From Sarcocystis neurona (lineage: Eukaryota > Apicomplexa > Conoidasida > Eucoccidiorida > Sarcocystidae): a DNA stretch of 64,000 nt. The notes beneath the pieces were generated by a model. It was not told the origin of the DNA and did no database searches. It saw nothing but the letters and a program-made list of their open reading frames with translations. Below, piece after piece: positions 13,484 to 28,000 of this stretch. The stretch is taken from the NCBI GenBank assembly GCA_000727475.1, contig KL647295.1, forward strand, positions 13,767-77,766, given 5' to 3'. Both the position numbers and the translations under genes were made by a program. Numbering within the stretch: the first letter of the stretch is position 1; every line of letters begins with the position of its first letter.

Positions 13484-15734
13484 GTATACGGAAGAGAAAG
13501 CCGGCAAACTCTGCGTTTTAGACGTATGTTCATATCGGCGCTGCATGTATGTAGAGGCTTCAGGCTGCACGTATGTCGTCCTCGTTCTCGTCGCGGCCTG
13601 CTGGTGCTGTTGCTCTTCAGTTTGTGTCTTTCTGTTGCTGGAAGGGATAGCGCTAACTTATTCTCGCGTGTGTAGGGCAGCAGCAGTTCGTCCGGCGAAC
13701 TGCGCGCTGCTGCTGGGCGGCTGCGGGTGACCTCGCTGAGTTCCTCTTCTGCACGACTTCGGCTACTACTCCCGTGCTCCTGCTGCTGCGCCACTTCTGC
13801 GGAAAATGCCACGCTGCTGCTGCTGCCCTGCTTCTGCTGCTGCCCTGCTTCTGCTGCTGCCCTGCTTCTGCTGCGGCCCTGCTTCCGCTGCTGCCTTGCT
13901 TCTGCTGCTGCACCACTTGTGCGGAAAATGCCGTGCTGCTGCTGATGTGCGTGTAGGACAGTTGGAGGTGCTCGTGCTGAGTCGGTCATTTGGTCTTCCT
14001 TTCACGCATGCGACTGATGTGGATCTGATGCAAGTTTTTGCCGGTTTCTTCTCTCCCAAACTTCGGGAGCTTGAACTCAACGGGTAGGTGTACGCGGGAA
14101 AACACAGTATGTGCTTGCTTTTCTTCCCTCTTCCACGCAGCAAACACATACACATAACCATGTACACGTTTGTATATATATATATATATATATGTATATG
14201 TCTCGCCGATACCTCAGGGCACCTGCCCAGGTGTACGTGCACGTCTCAAAGTTTGGGTGAATATACCTCTTCTGTACGTGCATTGGGGGAAAAAAGGTCT
14301 AGAAGAACATATATATATATATACGCATATTTAGATGCAGTCAGTTTGTGTATATGTGTGTATATAATTATACGTGCAGGTGCGTGTATACGCAGGAGAC
14401 CTCTAGTGTGGTTCATTACCACGCAGTGCTCGTACAGGAGGTGATTATTGACCGAAACGTGGAGGGGTGTATGTACACCTGGGCAGGTGTTCTGGTGTGT
14501 GGTCGGGAGATGTGAGTATGAGACATGGGTGGTACACACACAGCCAACGGAAGTGTACGTACACCTCACTGGTAGAAAAGAAAAGTGCCGTGGCTTCGAT
14601 CAGGTGTTCACACATACCCGGGTCTTGTAGTTTCCCCAGACTGGCGACCTGCCTCGTTTCCAGGTGTCTGTACACCTCGTGTTTCAGTAGTTCATCCACT
14701 TCTGTTCTCGAGCGCATGTACGACGCCCTCCCTGCGCCCCCGTGAACACACGTACGACGTCCCAGGTGTACGTACACCTGGTTCTCGACAACGTGTTTTC
14801 AACGTGGTGTATGCTTGGACACTACAGAGGTTCACTTGTGTTCTTACGTATTTTTAATTTCCAGTTGCACGAGCGCGTCGGGGACAGTGAAGCGCTCGGG
14901 GGAAGTATGGTAGCTCGGTGATTTCGAGATGTGAAGTGTACGTACACCCGACAGTTGATCTGTACGTAAGGTTTGCCGTGAAGAAGTGAAGCCCCCAGCG
15001 CCTACTGAGACAGTCGTGATGGTTAGGCTGCCCGTCGCCGCGTCTGCGGTGTGGGTGTGCGCTTGGGCCTGACTTTCTGAAGTATTCTCTCAGCTGAAGT
15101 TCGGCAGGGTGCGCATCCACCTGAAAAGTAGGGAGAGGTAGTCGCAGGACAACCACCTCCGCTTGCAGTACGTATACACAGATGAATGCTGAGGTGTCTG
15201 TACACCCGACTTGGGAGCTACAGATGCGACTGCGGCTCAGATAAGTATTTGTTCATATGTGCGACGTAGACGGTTGCAGACAGGAAGTTGTTGCAGTGAC
15301 TGCTATCGTGTAAAACTGTTCCCCCACTTTCGTAGTTGAGTTTTGCTCTACTGCATGTGCACGCGAGAGGCTGTACGTACGAATTCTCCATCAGCAGACC
15401 GGACGCAGTCGCCGCCGACTGCGCGTATGTACACTCGAGTTTGGGGCGTACGTGCCCTACGCCTCAGCTTCTACAAAGACATCTTCAGCGCATCCCCACA
15501 CACCTTCCGCCTCCCTACTTACCTGCACATGGTTATATATATATATATATTGTATTTTTCGCTCTCACTATCGATACGCTTGTGCATATATACAGAGACG
15601 CGTGTCTGTGTACACACCTGTATGCCTGCACATGTGTGTGTGTGTGTGTCCCCATACATACACATATGTATATATATATATGGAGGTATGCATAGATCTG
15701 CGTGTATCTGTCCGTCGACGTGTACGTGTATCTA

Positions 15735-15765
<31 letters not shown>

Positions 15766-18700
15766 GCTACGAGTGAACGGCCTTTTATTACTGAAGAAGG
15801 CTGAAGAGGTTCGTGAGAAGTGGTAATCGTCTCGAGTATACGAAGCCACGTGGGAAGGCAGGAGTGCATGCGTGTGTGGTTCACAGAGATACTGGTGTTC
15901 CTCTCTGTACACCGAAAGACAGGGGCGCCGGTGTATGTAAACTTTGTGCCTGATCTTTCCTTTTCCTCATCAACTTGCATTTCTCAGGTTTACCCGGATG
16001 TCTGATGGGTTTCTTCACGAGGTTCTCGTGGCCTGCGGAGGTAGCAGCGGCGTCGCTTCTCCAAAGAAAGCAGCAGCAGCGGCACGTTCGCGAGCAGCAC
16101 CCAGCCCTTCATGTCCGGCATCAGCAGCAACAGCTGCGGCACATTCCCTTACAGCAACAGCAGCTCGGACAAGACACCCTCGGTCAGGAGCAGCAGCGGG
16201 AGCCGCGGCAGAGGTCGCAGCAGCAAGATTCGAGGCTGCAGACAGAGGAACAGCACGAGGCGGGGAACGAGGAGACACAGCAGCAGCAGCGGCAGCAGTC
16301 ACAGCAGCCAAACAGGCAGCTGCAGAAAGAGGAAGAGGAGGACACGAAGGAGGAAGAGGAGAAGTAGGGGATGCTGCTGCATGCGTTCACAGCGGCGATG
16401 CTACTCTCTCTTTATTCCCATCTTTTTCTTCTCCTGCCGTCCTGCCTTCTGCGTCGCCTTCGGGCTTCCTTGACCCCTCCGCGAGAAGAAGTCCTGCTGT
16501 TGTGCCTGCTGCTGGTGCTTCACATGCTGCCGCCGGCGACGAAGCAGGCGTGCAACAACAGAAGAGGACAAGGGAGCAACTTTGGGCAGAGACCTGGGGC
16601 TACCGCCACACAGAAGCAACGCCTGCTGCTGCGCTTCGACAGGTTGCAGAAGAAGAAGCAGCAACAGGAGTACGTTCTGCTGCCCGCTTCCCTCCTACGA
16701 ATAGCACAGCAGCAGCAACTGCGGCGCCTTCTGCTGCAGCAGAAGACCCGGATTTTCCTGCAGGACCAGCAGTTGAAGCAACACTGAAGTCTGCTGCTGC
16801 GAGGCTTGGTGCTGCTGAGACAGCAGCAGCGACGGTTCCCGGCTCAGGACTGTCAGTGGCAAGGATTGCTTCGGAGGCGTCTGCGGTTCCTCCTGCCGCC
16901 TCTCGACCTGCCACAGCAGCAGCACCTGCTGCAAAGATTCTTTTTCGCCCTCCTTCTCCTTCCCCTGCTTCAGTTGTCGCCGGAAGAGTAGCAGCAGCAG
17001 GAGAACGAGGAGCGTCTTCCACTTGGTTCACTGCGATGGGAAATCGAGAAGCGCCTCGCTGCATATGGCGTGCATCAGAGGCAGCTGGAAACCGGGGGGG
17101 GTGTACAGACACCCGAGCGGCAGCCAAGACCAGCCCACTGGGGAACGCTGTTTCTGCTGCTTCTCTCCTCAAAAAACGTGCAGCAGCAGACGGATGCCTC
17201 ACGTGGGCTCCCGCTGCAGGTCCAAGAGCAGCTTCTGCAACAGCGGCAGGAAGTTGGACGAGACCTGCAACCGCAGCAGCAGCACGTGGAACAGACACGG
17301 CAGCAGCAGCAGCAGCACGAAGGAGAGGAGCCGCAGAGGAGCAGGCACGTCAGCCTCTACGTGAAGCAGCAGCAACAGGAGTTGCAGCAGCCCGATGTCC
17401 AGCAGCAGGAGGAGCAGCTGCTGAAGACGCAGAAATAAGCGTTGCAACAGAAAAAGCGGCTGGGTCAACTTTGCAGTTGCGGCGCCTGTCCCTCGAAGCA
17501 GCAGATATCAGCGACCTCGGTCTTCACACTGTTGCTGCTGCCCTGGTCAGCTCAACACGAGTAGATTCTCTCATTTTCTGCAGTACGCTATCTATAATTC
17601 TAGGAAATGCGTCTGTCTCTCTCCACCCTGTGTGTGTAACCATACATATATATATATATTTATATCTGTTTCTCTCTTTTTCCCAGGAATGACATATATA
17701 TACATATATATGCATATATACATGCATGTGTGTCTCTCTCCTGTGTTTACATAAGTGTGTCTCTCTTTCGCTGCCCTATATATGCATATGTATCTGTATT
17801 CTTCTCTGTGTGTATTACTATACATCTATACATTTATATATGTATACTTCTATGGACACGTCTCCCGCCTCCCACATACATGTACGTGCCTTTCTGTCTT
17901 CCCTTATATCTACACGTCTGTGTCCCGCTTCTGCCTTTCTGTCTCTATATTCTCCTCCCTTACACACACTAGTCTGTCTACACATTACCCACGTATTCAA
18001 AGCCCAAGGTCGTGATGTACTACAGAGACACGTGTATGTATATATATCCATATGTATATAGACACTCACACGTACATATATATATATATATACCTAGACG
18101 CACGTGTACACATACGTATGAGTACATGTGTATATATATATATGTATGTATATAGTAAAAAAGCAGGTGGTTGTCTGGATGGCTGTAGATATGTGTACGT
18201 GTGAAGACACACATGGATGTATATCTTCGTTTTTGTCTTTGTTCAACCTCCATGGAAGAAAGTCACACACGTGGCAGCTTCTATGTTACCACGCCAAGTC
18301 AGCGCCTTTTGCCGGGGTATCGAGCACGTTGCCAGTCGAAAGGCTCTCTCGCTGCTGTTTTTTACTTGGGCAGGGGGGGCCGTAGCCAACGCAGCTCATC
18401 CACGTCAGGCAGATCTACCGAGTCCCTTGCAGCGGCGGTATATACTTGCAGGAGGTATCTGCCTCAGTCGGGAGAGGGCAGCAGAGCCACAGGCGCGGGT
18501 ATGTGTGGGAAGGACAGTGCGTCTATTTCTCTGGTGGTGGGGATAGATATATCGACGCACTCTGAAAGTGTCAGCAAGGACGTTGGTGGACCTGCGTATT
18601 TATCTCCGGTTCTTCTATTCATGTAAACATTCTCTCTCTATATATACATATACATATATGTATATATGTATGCGCTCGTGCACAGCTGTATCTCATTATG

Positions 18701-18801
18701 TATCTGAAGATCTGTCTCTCTCTCGCTTTATATATATATATATGTATCTCCGTTACGTTCTTCTATTCAACTGAACATTCTCTCCCTACATTCATACACA
18801 T

Positions 18802-18843
<42 letters not shown>

Positions 18844-21800
18844 CTCTCTCTCTATATATAATATATATATGTATATGTATACATGTACGTACACAACATC
18901 TGTGTGTTTATCTCTTTCTCTGTCTCTCTTTATAGGTGTAGACACAGATAAATACTTCGTTACGTATCTCCGTGTGTGTGTGTGTGTATTTGTATCTCCG
19001 TCTGTAAACATACACACCGTATATTTCCCTATGTATCTCTGTGTATGTATGTGTATGTGTGTACTTGTGTGTCTCTGGCTATTCGCTGTCTTTTCTGTGT
19101 TTCTCTGTGTACTCTACTAATGTAAGGGAACGCGTACGTACGGAGACGGGCCCCTCTGGTGCGCGGGAGAAGGCTCTCTGTTTGTTGAGCATTGCCACGA
19201 GCTGCTGCTGCACCAGCGCTTCCGAGAGACTCAGCTTCCACCTTCCTGTTCCTCCCATATACAAAGTCAATAAACAAAAGACGGTAGACGTACATATATA
19301 TATGTGTGTGTATGTGTGTCTATTTCTGTCTCTGGATCCCTGCTACTTCCAGTTCGTGCACGTGCCTTCCTCTCCGTCTCTTGCTCTCCCCACATCCCTG
19401 CTGCATACACACATGTGGATTATATATTAAACATATACAGATATATACACGTATACATACGTATATGTATGCATATCAATATATATGTGTGTGTGTCTCT
19501 CTGTGTATACGCACATATATATATGTTCTACCTAGGTATACAGCAGTGCTGCATACACACACACATCTACATTCCCCCCGGCATACATATATTTATATAC
19601 GTCCATATGATTTTTGCAGGTGGTACATTTCTCTGTCTTGTTTGTTGACATGTCTACATATGTGGAAAAGTTGAGAGAAACGTGCTGCTGCGAATTCGCA
19701 GGGACCCCACGCGGAGTATCTTTGCCTCAAGAGATGCAGCAGCCTCTCGGAAGCAGGCCACGCAGCAGTCGCCGAGCACTGCTCAGTAGGATATCCTCTT
19801 CTCCTTTCTTAGTTTTCTTCATCTGCCTCTTCTTCGTCTTCCCCTGAGAATATATATCCTTTCTATACACAGGCGTTTCTCTACGTTCTTCACCTTAGTC
19901 CTCCTGCGTCTGCGTTTGCGTGCATATATATATACATACGTACATACGTGTATGTATACATGTATATGTTTTTATTTGTATGTATGTATACTCTTCTGCA
20001 CTTGTATATATGAATTCTGCGTATGCATATACACAGGAAGATGGAAGTGGGGAGAATAATAGAGGTGGCACTTCATGTGCTGTGTGTGGTGGCTCACATC
20101 TGTATGCAAGTCTACAGTCACTTTCTCTATTTCCTGCAGGAGCCTGCTGCTGTAAAACAGGCTCCACTCTCATATATGGTATTTATTCATATATGTGTAT
20201 GTGTATGTGCATGTGCAAATTTGTAAACACGTATATATATATGTATATGTATGTCGGTATACGCGTATATATTTATCTGAAATCAGAACTATATGTGTAT
20301 CCATGTACAGGTATGTAGTCGACTGTATAGGCATATTTGGACCGAGTCACACATATTTTATACATATATATATATCTGTGTATGTCTGCAATTGTATGGA
20401 GATCACAACCTATTATATACCTATATATATACATACATATGTAGTCGCGGTTCGTAAAATGATGAACATTACGTATATATATATATATATATGCAGATTT
20501 GTACGGGGAATCACAACTACATATATATATATATATGCATATTTGTTTGAAGCTCACATATATATATATGAATGAAAATACATATATGTATATATTCATA
20601 TGTGTAGAGTTATGTTAATATTTTATGTGGGAAGGGAGCATGTCCGTGTGAAGTTGCGCGTGCTGGCGTAAATATTTTCCACATGCGACGGAGAACACCG
20701 CTGAGGATTATCAGTCGCCTGTACATTTGCAGAGAAGTCTACATACACATGTATACTCCTTATTGTATACACGCATATACATAACATGCAGAAATATAAA
20801 TTCTTATATATATACATATATGTCTGTATGTATGTATTTGAATATATACGTGTATACACACACACACACAAATATGCACACGTATATATATATATATATG
20901 TAAATGTGTGATATGTCTTAATAAGTATACTGAGAGTGCTATATATGAGCTCATTGTGCGTATATATACGTATATATATATATATATGAGATTGTGTGTG
21001 TGTGTGTGGGACTCTCTGTTTCTCTCTGTAATTGTACGTATGGATAGATTTGTATATCTATATGAATATATATGTACATATATATGTTTGTGTACAGGTA
21101 AAGTACGTACGTTACATATATAAATCAAGCGTATGTATGCTTGCAGAGGGAAAACAGTTGTACACGTATTTGTGTGGCGCGAGGATTATTATATACGTGG
21201 GGGAGCACCACAAATTTGTGTGTACATTCGGTCAAATATATATATGCATGTATACATATATTCTCACCTACTTACGCATCTCTGCGTAGCCTCCTGTCTC
21301 CTCTCGCTCTTTCTGTTTCTCTTTCGATATATATGTATATATACGTTTATGTATATAGAAGAAAATAGACGGCTCCGCATATGTATATTCATCTTCATAT
21401 ATATATATATATCTCTCTCTCTATATATATATATGTATATGCCTCTGTTCTCATATACACTTATCCGCGAAGACGTGTCTCTCTCTCTACACATGTATAC
21501 ATGCATGCGTATACATATATGTGAATGTACAGAAACAGACGACGCTACAAATGTATATTTAACTCAGTCTATACCTCTCTATCTATATGTATATATATGT
21601 ATATGTATATTTGTACATACACATAAACATATATATATATATATGCACTTGTATTCGTATGCATATATACATATATGTGGACACAAGGAAATTTACCCTC
21701 ACGTGCATATATATATATATACATATGTATACATGTATGTATGTGCAAATGTATACCTCTACTTCTACATAAATTTGTCTGCGCGCAGCCGTGTGGCGCA

Positions 21801-22057
21801 TTTTCCCCTTCTCTTCCTCATTTTTCGTGTCTGCTTCTCTGTTGAAGAAAATTTGTATTTGTAGGGGGTGCATTTAAGTAGAGGAGCGTGAGACATTTTC
21901 GCGTTTCCACTGCGTCTGTCGCCCTCTGTTTTGTTGGTGTAGGTGGCCCTGCATGCACAAACATTTCCACGTCCTGTGCATATATATATATATTTTATAC
22001 ATATTTGTACATGTATTTGTATATGTATATATACGTATATATATATATATATGTATT

Positions 22058-22090
<33 letters not shown>

Positions 22091-25000
22091 GTGCATGTAT
22101 ATTAATCTCTGCGATTTGTGCGGCGATATACGCATAGAGTTCAGGGATGTCATTGTTGCTTTCTGAATTTTGTGACTTTGAATTTTGTTTTTTCGAATGT
22201 GGGCAGAATCTCTCCTCTTTGAACTTGGGCTTCTGCTCCGGCGTGAACGACCTAAGCGTTTGCACCCTGCTTCACTCCTGCAGATCTCTTCGAACGCTCG
22301 TCCTCAACGATGCTCGGTATGCAGTGCTTCTTCAACCCTCATATATATATACATATATGCAGTGCTTCTTCATTTTCATATGTGTATGTACATATATATA
22401 CACGCATCTAGCTATATACATATATATACAAATTTACAGCTATACATGTGTATATATAGTGCTTCTTCATTCCTCACGTACGTACATGCATATATATATA
22501 TATATATATAAATAATGTGTGTGTATATAGACACACATATCTAGCTACACATATATATATATATTTGTATGTATACACATACGGTGCTTCTTCATTCTTC
22601 ACCTATATATATATATGTATATATATACAAATATACAGCTATACAGATGTATATGTATAATACGTTTTCATTCTTCACGTACATCTATATATATGCATAT
22701 ATATATATACACTCATCAGCTTTACATATATATATATATGTATATGTGTATATATGCAGTGCTTCTTCATTATTCACCTCCATACATATATATATACACA
22801 CATCTAACTATAGATATATGTGTATATATTTAGAGAGAGAGAGGGGGAGGGGAGGAAGGGTATAGAGAGAGAAATGAAGAGAAGGACGCGGAGAAAGGGA
22901 GACAGGGGAAGTGGCGGACGGAGCATAGTCGTCTTTTGATGGAGAAGGGATGACATATATATATATATATCTACATAAATATATATATAATATGTATGTG
23001 TGCGTATAGGACCAGCGAAGTGGAGAGGAACAGAGAGAAGCAGAGAGTGAGGGTGAGAGAGAATTTTTTTTAGTGAACATGCGTGTGTATGACTTGCATG
23101 TATTCGTCTCTGTTGTCTGCTTTTGTGAATTGGCACACGCAAATATATACGTCTATACCGAGGACGTGAATATTTGTAAGAGTGTGTATACACATATCTT
23201 ATAAATACGTTTTATACGTATACACTTCTATACAGAACAGGCACATGCACGTGAATGTGGCACACGAATATATACATATAAATAGAGAAGAACTGACAAC
23301 CCCGCAGATGTACACTTACATTCAGCTATATATACACATACATATACATACCTATATATATATATATGCATGTATGTATACATGTATGGAGGTAAGTATA
23401 CACGTGTCTACGTGCACCCTGGACAGTTTGGGTGTGAAGAGGAAATTGCATATAGAGAGGGCAACAGAAAGACAGAGAGAGGGAAGACGAAGGCAAATAG
23501 ACCCGGCGACGGCCGTGCGGCGAGGACTGAAAGAAGGCCTTTCTGCTGGGTAGTATCACTCGACGGAAAGACGCAGATCGTACTAACGATCGCATATGCA
23601 TCCATATATATATACATATGTAAGCCGAAGTTTTTCTACAGCTTTCTACATGCCGCCTCACTTGAACTGACAGATTGACTGGGCGTGGACAATACACCGT
23701 CCCTGCACTTAGGTGCNNNNNNNNNNNNNNNNNNNNNNNNNNNNNNNNNNNNNNNNNNNNNNNNNNNNNNNNNNNNNNNNNNNNNNNNNNNNNNNNNNNN
23801 NNNNNNNNNNNNNNNNNNNNNNNNNNNNNNNNNNNNNNNNNNNNNNNNNNNNNNNNNNNNNNNNNNNNNNNNNNNNNNNNNNNNNNNNNNNNNNNNNNNN
23901 NNNNNNNNNNNNNNNNNNNNNNNNNNNNNNNNNNNNNNNNNNNNNNNNNNNNNNNNNNNNNNNNNNNNNNNNNNNNNNNNNNNNNNNNNNNNNNNNNNNN
24001 NNNNNNNNNNNNNNNNNNNNNNNNNNNNNNNNNNNNNNNNNNNNNNNNNNNNNNNNNNNNNNNNNNNNNNNNNNNNNNNNNNNNNNNNNNNNNNNNNNNN
24101 NNNNNNNNNNNNNNNNNNNNNNNNNNNNNNNNNNNNNNNNNNNNNNNNNNNNNNNNNNNNNNNNNNNNNNNNNNNNNNNNNNNNNNNNNNNNNNNNNNNN
24201 NNNNNNNNNNNNNNNNNNNNNNNNNNNNNNNNNNNNNNNTACATATATATGGCGTCTGATACTTTCCGGTGTAGATGTATGTGCACATTTGGGTATATGT
24301 ACGTATGTGTGTGTATGTGTGTCTGCATATGAATGTACGCATGTGTGGATATGCATGTACGTATACGTATATAAGCAGATGTAATAGGTATATGTACGTA
24401 TGTATACGTATATATGTGTGAATATGTATGTAGCTATGTATGTGTATGAATGTACGTGTGCATATGAATGTATGCATGAATGTATGCATATGAAGGTATG
24501 CATATGAGTGTATGTATATGTGAGTATATGTACGTATGTATGTGTGTATGTATGTTCATGTACAGACTGAAATTCTTTTGATGCACGCCCAGACATGTGC
24601 ACTTACGTATGTAAATGTATGCCTATATATATATGTGCACACATATGTGTACTTTGACTCTTCTTGCATGTTTGCGTGTATATGTGTTTATATATCTGCA
24701 CGTGTATTCATTGCCTCTCCTTCTTATATATCTATATGTGTATGAATGTTTACAAGCACATTCTCACGCACACATATATATATATATACGTGTGTGTGTA
24801 TAGACATACTTACGTACGTACATACATAGATACACACATGCATACAGATATACATACATACACATACATACACATACATACACATACATATACATACATA
24901 TACATACACACGCATACACACGCATACATATACGTACATACACATACATACGTACACATACATACATAGACATACATACATACACATAAATACATACATA

Positions 25001-28000
25001 CATACACATGTACATACATACATACACACATACACACATTCATACATACATATGTATATGTATATATTTATCTTCTTTTTGGGCTATCGGTGTGAGAGTG
25101 GAGGCTGGAGACGTGCAAGGGGGGGGGGAGCGGAGAAATTTTGGGTGAAGTCACCCAGGGAAAGGTCGGCTTGTATATGCTTGGCGCCCTGTGCTGCAGA
25201 AGGCAAAGCTAGGCGTGTGTGTGCTGCCACCTGTGCTGCAGATGGCAGTGTTTGACTCACGTGTGCTGCTGCCTGTGCTGCAGAATTACTGACGCAGCCC
25301 TTCGTGCAATCGGAGAGCAGCTGGGCGAGACGCTGAGCGAGCTGGCGCTACACAGAAGCGACGGTATCAGCAACGACGGCCTGGCGAAGCTCGTGCGGTG
25401 CTGCCCCAACATCGCCTTCTTGTCCCTTTCCTCCTGCTGTCACATCACTGACGCTGGCGTCTGCGAGGTACTTTCTCCTCTTCTTTTCCGCATTCTCGTT
25501 TCCTGCGCCTTTTGGTCCATCTTCTCCTTTTCTTCTCTTTTTTGTCCGTCCGTTGTCCCTGTATGCTTTCTCCTCTTTTGGGTCCTTCTTCTTCTTTTCC
25601 TTCGCCCCTTCTTTTCCTCCCATCTTGCAGTCTTCCCGTTCCGCTTGTGTCTCTCCTTTCTTTGCCGCTTCCGTCTCTTCCTCCCGCTGCTCCTGCTGCT
25701 GTCCTTTCTTCTCTTCTTTCTCTTCTGCCTTCTCTTCTTGTTGCTCCGCCTTCTCCTCGTCTATCGGCTCGTCCTCTTCTCCGTGGCTTCCGTCTGTTTT
25801 CTCTTCTCCCCTTCCTTCTCTGTGCCTGTTCGCGTGTACCGGCAGTGCCCCTTTCCCGAGAAAATCTCCTGTCTACTGTGGGGTGGCGCCACACGTACAG
25901 CAGCACGTTCCTCTGTAGGTGTACACCTGCGGAGGAAAATGAGTATACGTATATGTGTGTCTGTGTTTTGTACGGGCTGGAAAGAGAGAGACAGGGAGAC
26001 GAAGGAAACTGACCGTGAGAGAGGAACGGAGAAGAGACGGAAAAAAGAGAAGAGATAGAAAGGGAGGGGAGGCGTATTTATTCGAAGTGAGTGTATGTGT
26101 GTGCACATGAAAGGCGGAAAGAGATAAAAGAGAGATACGACACGAGAGAAGAGACGGAGACAGAGAGACACAGAAGGAGAGGGGAAGAACAAGACGGGTG
26201 TGGTGAGGAGGGCCGACGAAAAGTTGTCCCTCATTTGGTCCGTGGGACGCGTCAAATGCATGCGCGAAGAGAGGGGTGAGGAGGGGGAAGATGCTGCGTT
26301 GCTTCAGCGACGAAGCGGCACCAAGAGAAGATGAGATGAAGGAAGAGAAGAAGACGGACAGAAAGAGGAAAAGTGGGGAAAAGAAGAAGAATAACGTGCC
26401 GGAGACATGAGGAGTTCTGCCTCTTTTGTGATGAAGTTGCATCTGCACCAGAGGCGCTTCACGAAGCGGAACTTCCAGGGCAGAAGGAAGAGGACAGAAG
26501 AATTCGTTTTTGCGGCTTGTCAGGGAAGTATGTGTGCATAGACATTTTCTTGATATATGGTAGTTTATGTGTGTGTCGCTCTGCTCTGGTGAGAAATTTC
26601 TAGCACAGATGCAGCACACAGACACACACCTTTACACAGACAAACAGTCAAGATGCGGGCTTCTCTCTCTGTCTCTCTTGCTGCAGTCCTCTGCGCCTCT
26701 ATATGGACAGCAGAACACACGTACATCTACCAGTTGACACACTCGTGGCCACTCTCCATATATACATACTACGGGCCTGTACGCATATATATATATATAT
26801 ATATATCGGTACATATACGGGGACAGACATACTACCGGATACAGCATCCTAGATATGTATGTCGGTAAAGGCATGAGAAGAAATTTGTAGATACCAGTAC
26901 ATGTACAGGCACAGGCATACGTATGTATGAACCATCCCGTGTATGTCGAAAGACGTAGTACTTTTCTGTGGGTAGGTTAAACATTTATAGCTGAAATTGT
27001 TTACAAATTTTGGTTGTGTGTGAACTGTGGGACGCATCGCGAGGTACGCGTCCATATAATATATATGCGTGTGTTTATGTGTGCGTCAGTACCGCTACGT
27101 ATACATCTCTGTATAGGGATCTTTGCGTCCTCGGGAAGTTCCTGAGAAATGTCTGCTGGTGTTCTCCGCGTGTCTGTTTATATACGCTGAGACTCTGCTC
27201 AGTTAAGTATGCATGGCAGACGTGCCTCTGTACAGACATACATGTAGATATATATATGTGCGTGTGTATGTATACGTACATACATATATATATAAGTGTG
27301 GGGAGGGGTAGTGTTGAGAGTTTGTGTGGTCAAAAATCCCTCAGCAGATGTGTACGTCTACACCGTACACGTATGTTCGAACACGCGGTGGTATACATAC
27401 ATATATATATAGAGAGAGGGAGAAAGAAAGAAGAAGGCACACACGCACACAGAGGGGAAGAGAAAAAAATGGTCCCACATGTTCGTATACGTCGGTGTGT
27501 CCAGAGACACGAACACTCGGAGAGAAACAGTCACACATTTGGGAGTCCCACATTTACGTGTATGTATGTGTGTACACACGTAGATCGATAGACAGAGAGA
27601 GAGACACACACACACACACACACAGAGAAAGGAAGATAGAGTTACTCAGACTGGTGTGTGTCTATCTATCTCTCTGTGCATCAACTTTTTTGCGGCCGTG
27701 TATCTGCGTAGCGTTCGTGTGTCTGTCTTAATATGTACTGAGAGATCTGCCTCTCGCCGTTGTTGAAGAGAAGAGGCACGTGCGTGCGCTGGCGCTGCAG
27801 GTGGCGGAGCGCTGCCCGAAGCTGCTGAAGCTGCGTCTCGACGCCACGCGGGTGGTAGGCCTCCTTCGAAGCTCCTTCCTTCTTTCTCACATTTCTTCTT
27901 ATTGCAGCAGAACACTTCTTTTGTTTTTCGTCTAGAAGACGGACTGCAATCTTCCATCGGTTCCACTTGTTATTCTTTTCTTTGGCGCCTCTCTTTGTTC

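Larger units (their letters stand above)
22801..25283 (+). other. Remainder of LRR-gene intron, including an assembly gap
   Basis: Purine-rich stretch (22830-22950), TA microsatellites, the N run, then a long TATG/CATA array (about 24250-25070). The end (25170-25283) repeats GTGCTGCxxCTGTGCTGCAGA three times before the true acceptor. No exon was seen. Confidence 0.65.

Noticed and set aside
24826..25045. CATA array considered as telomere-like repeat
   Set aside because: The unit is CATA/CACATA, not the AAACCCT type expected for coccidian telomeres, and it sits inside an intron between phased exons.
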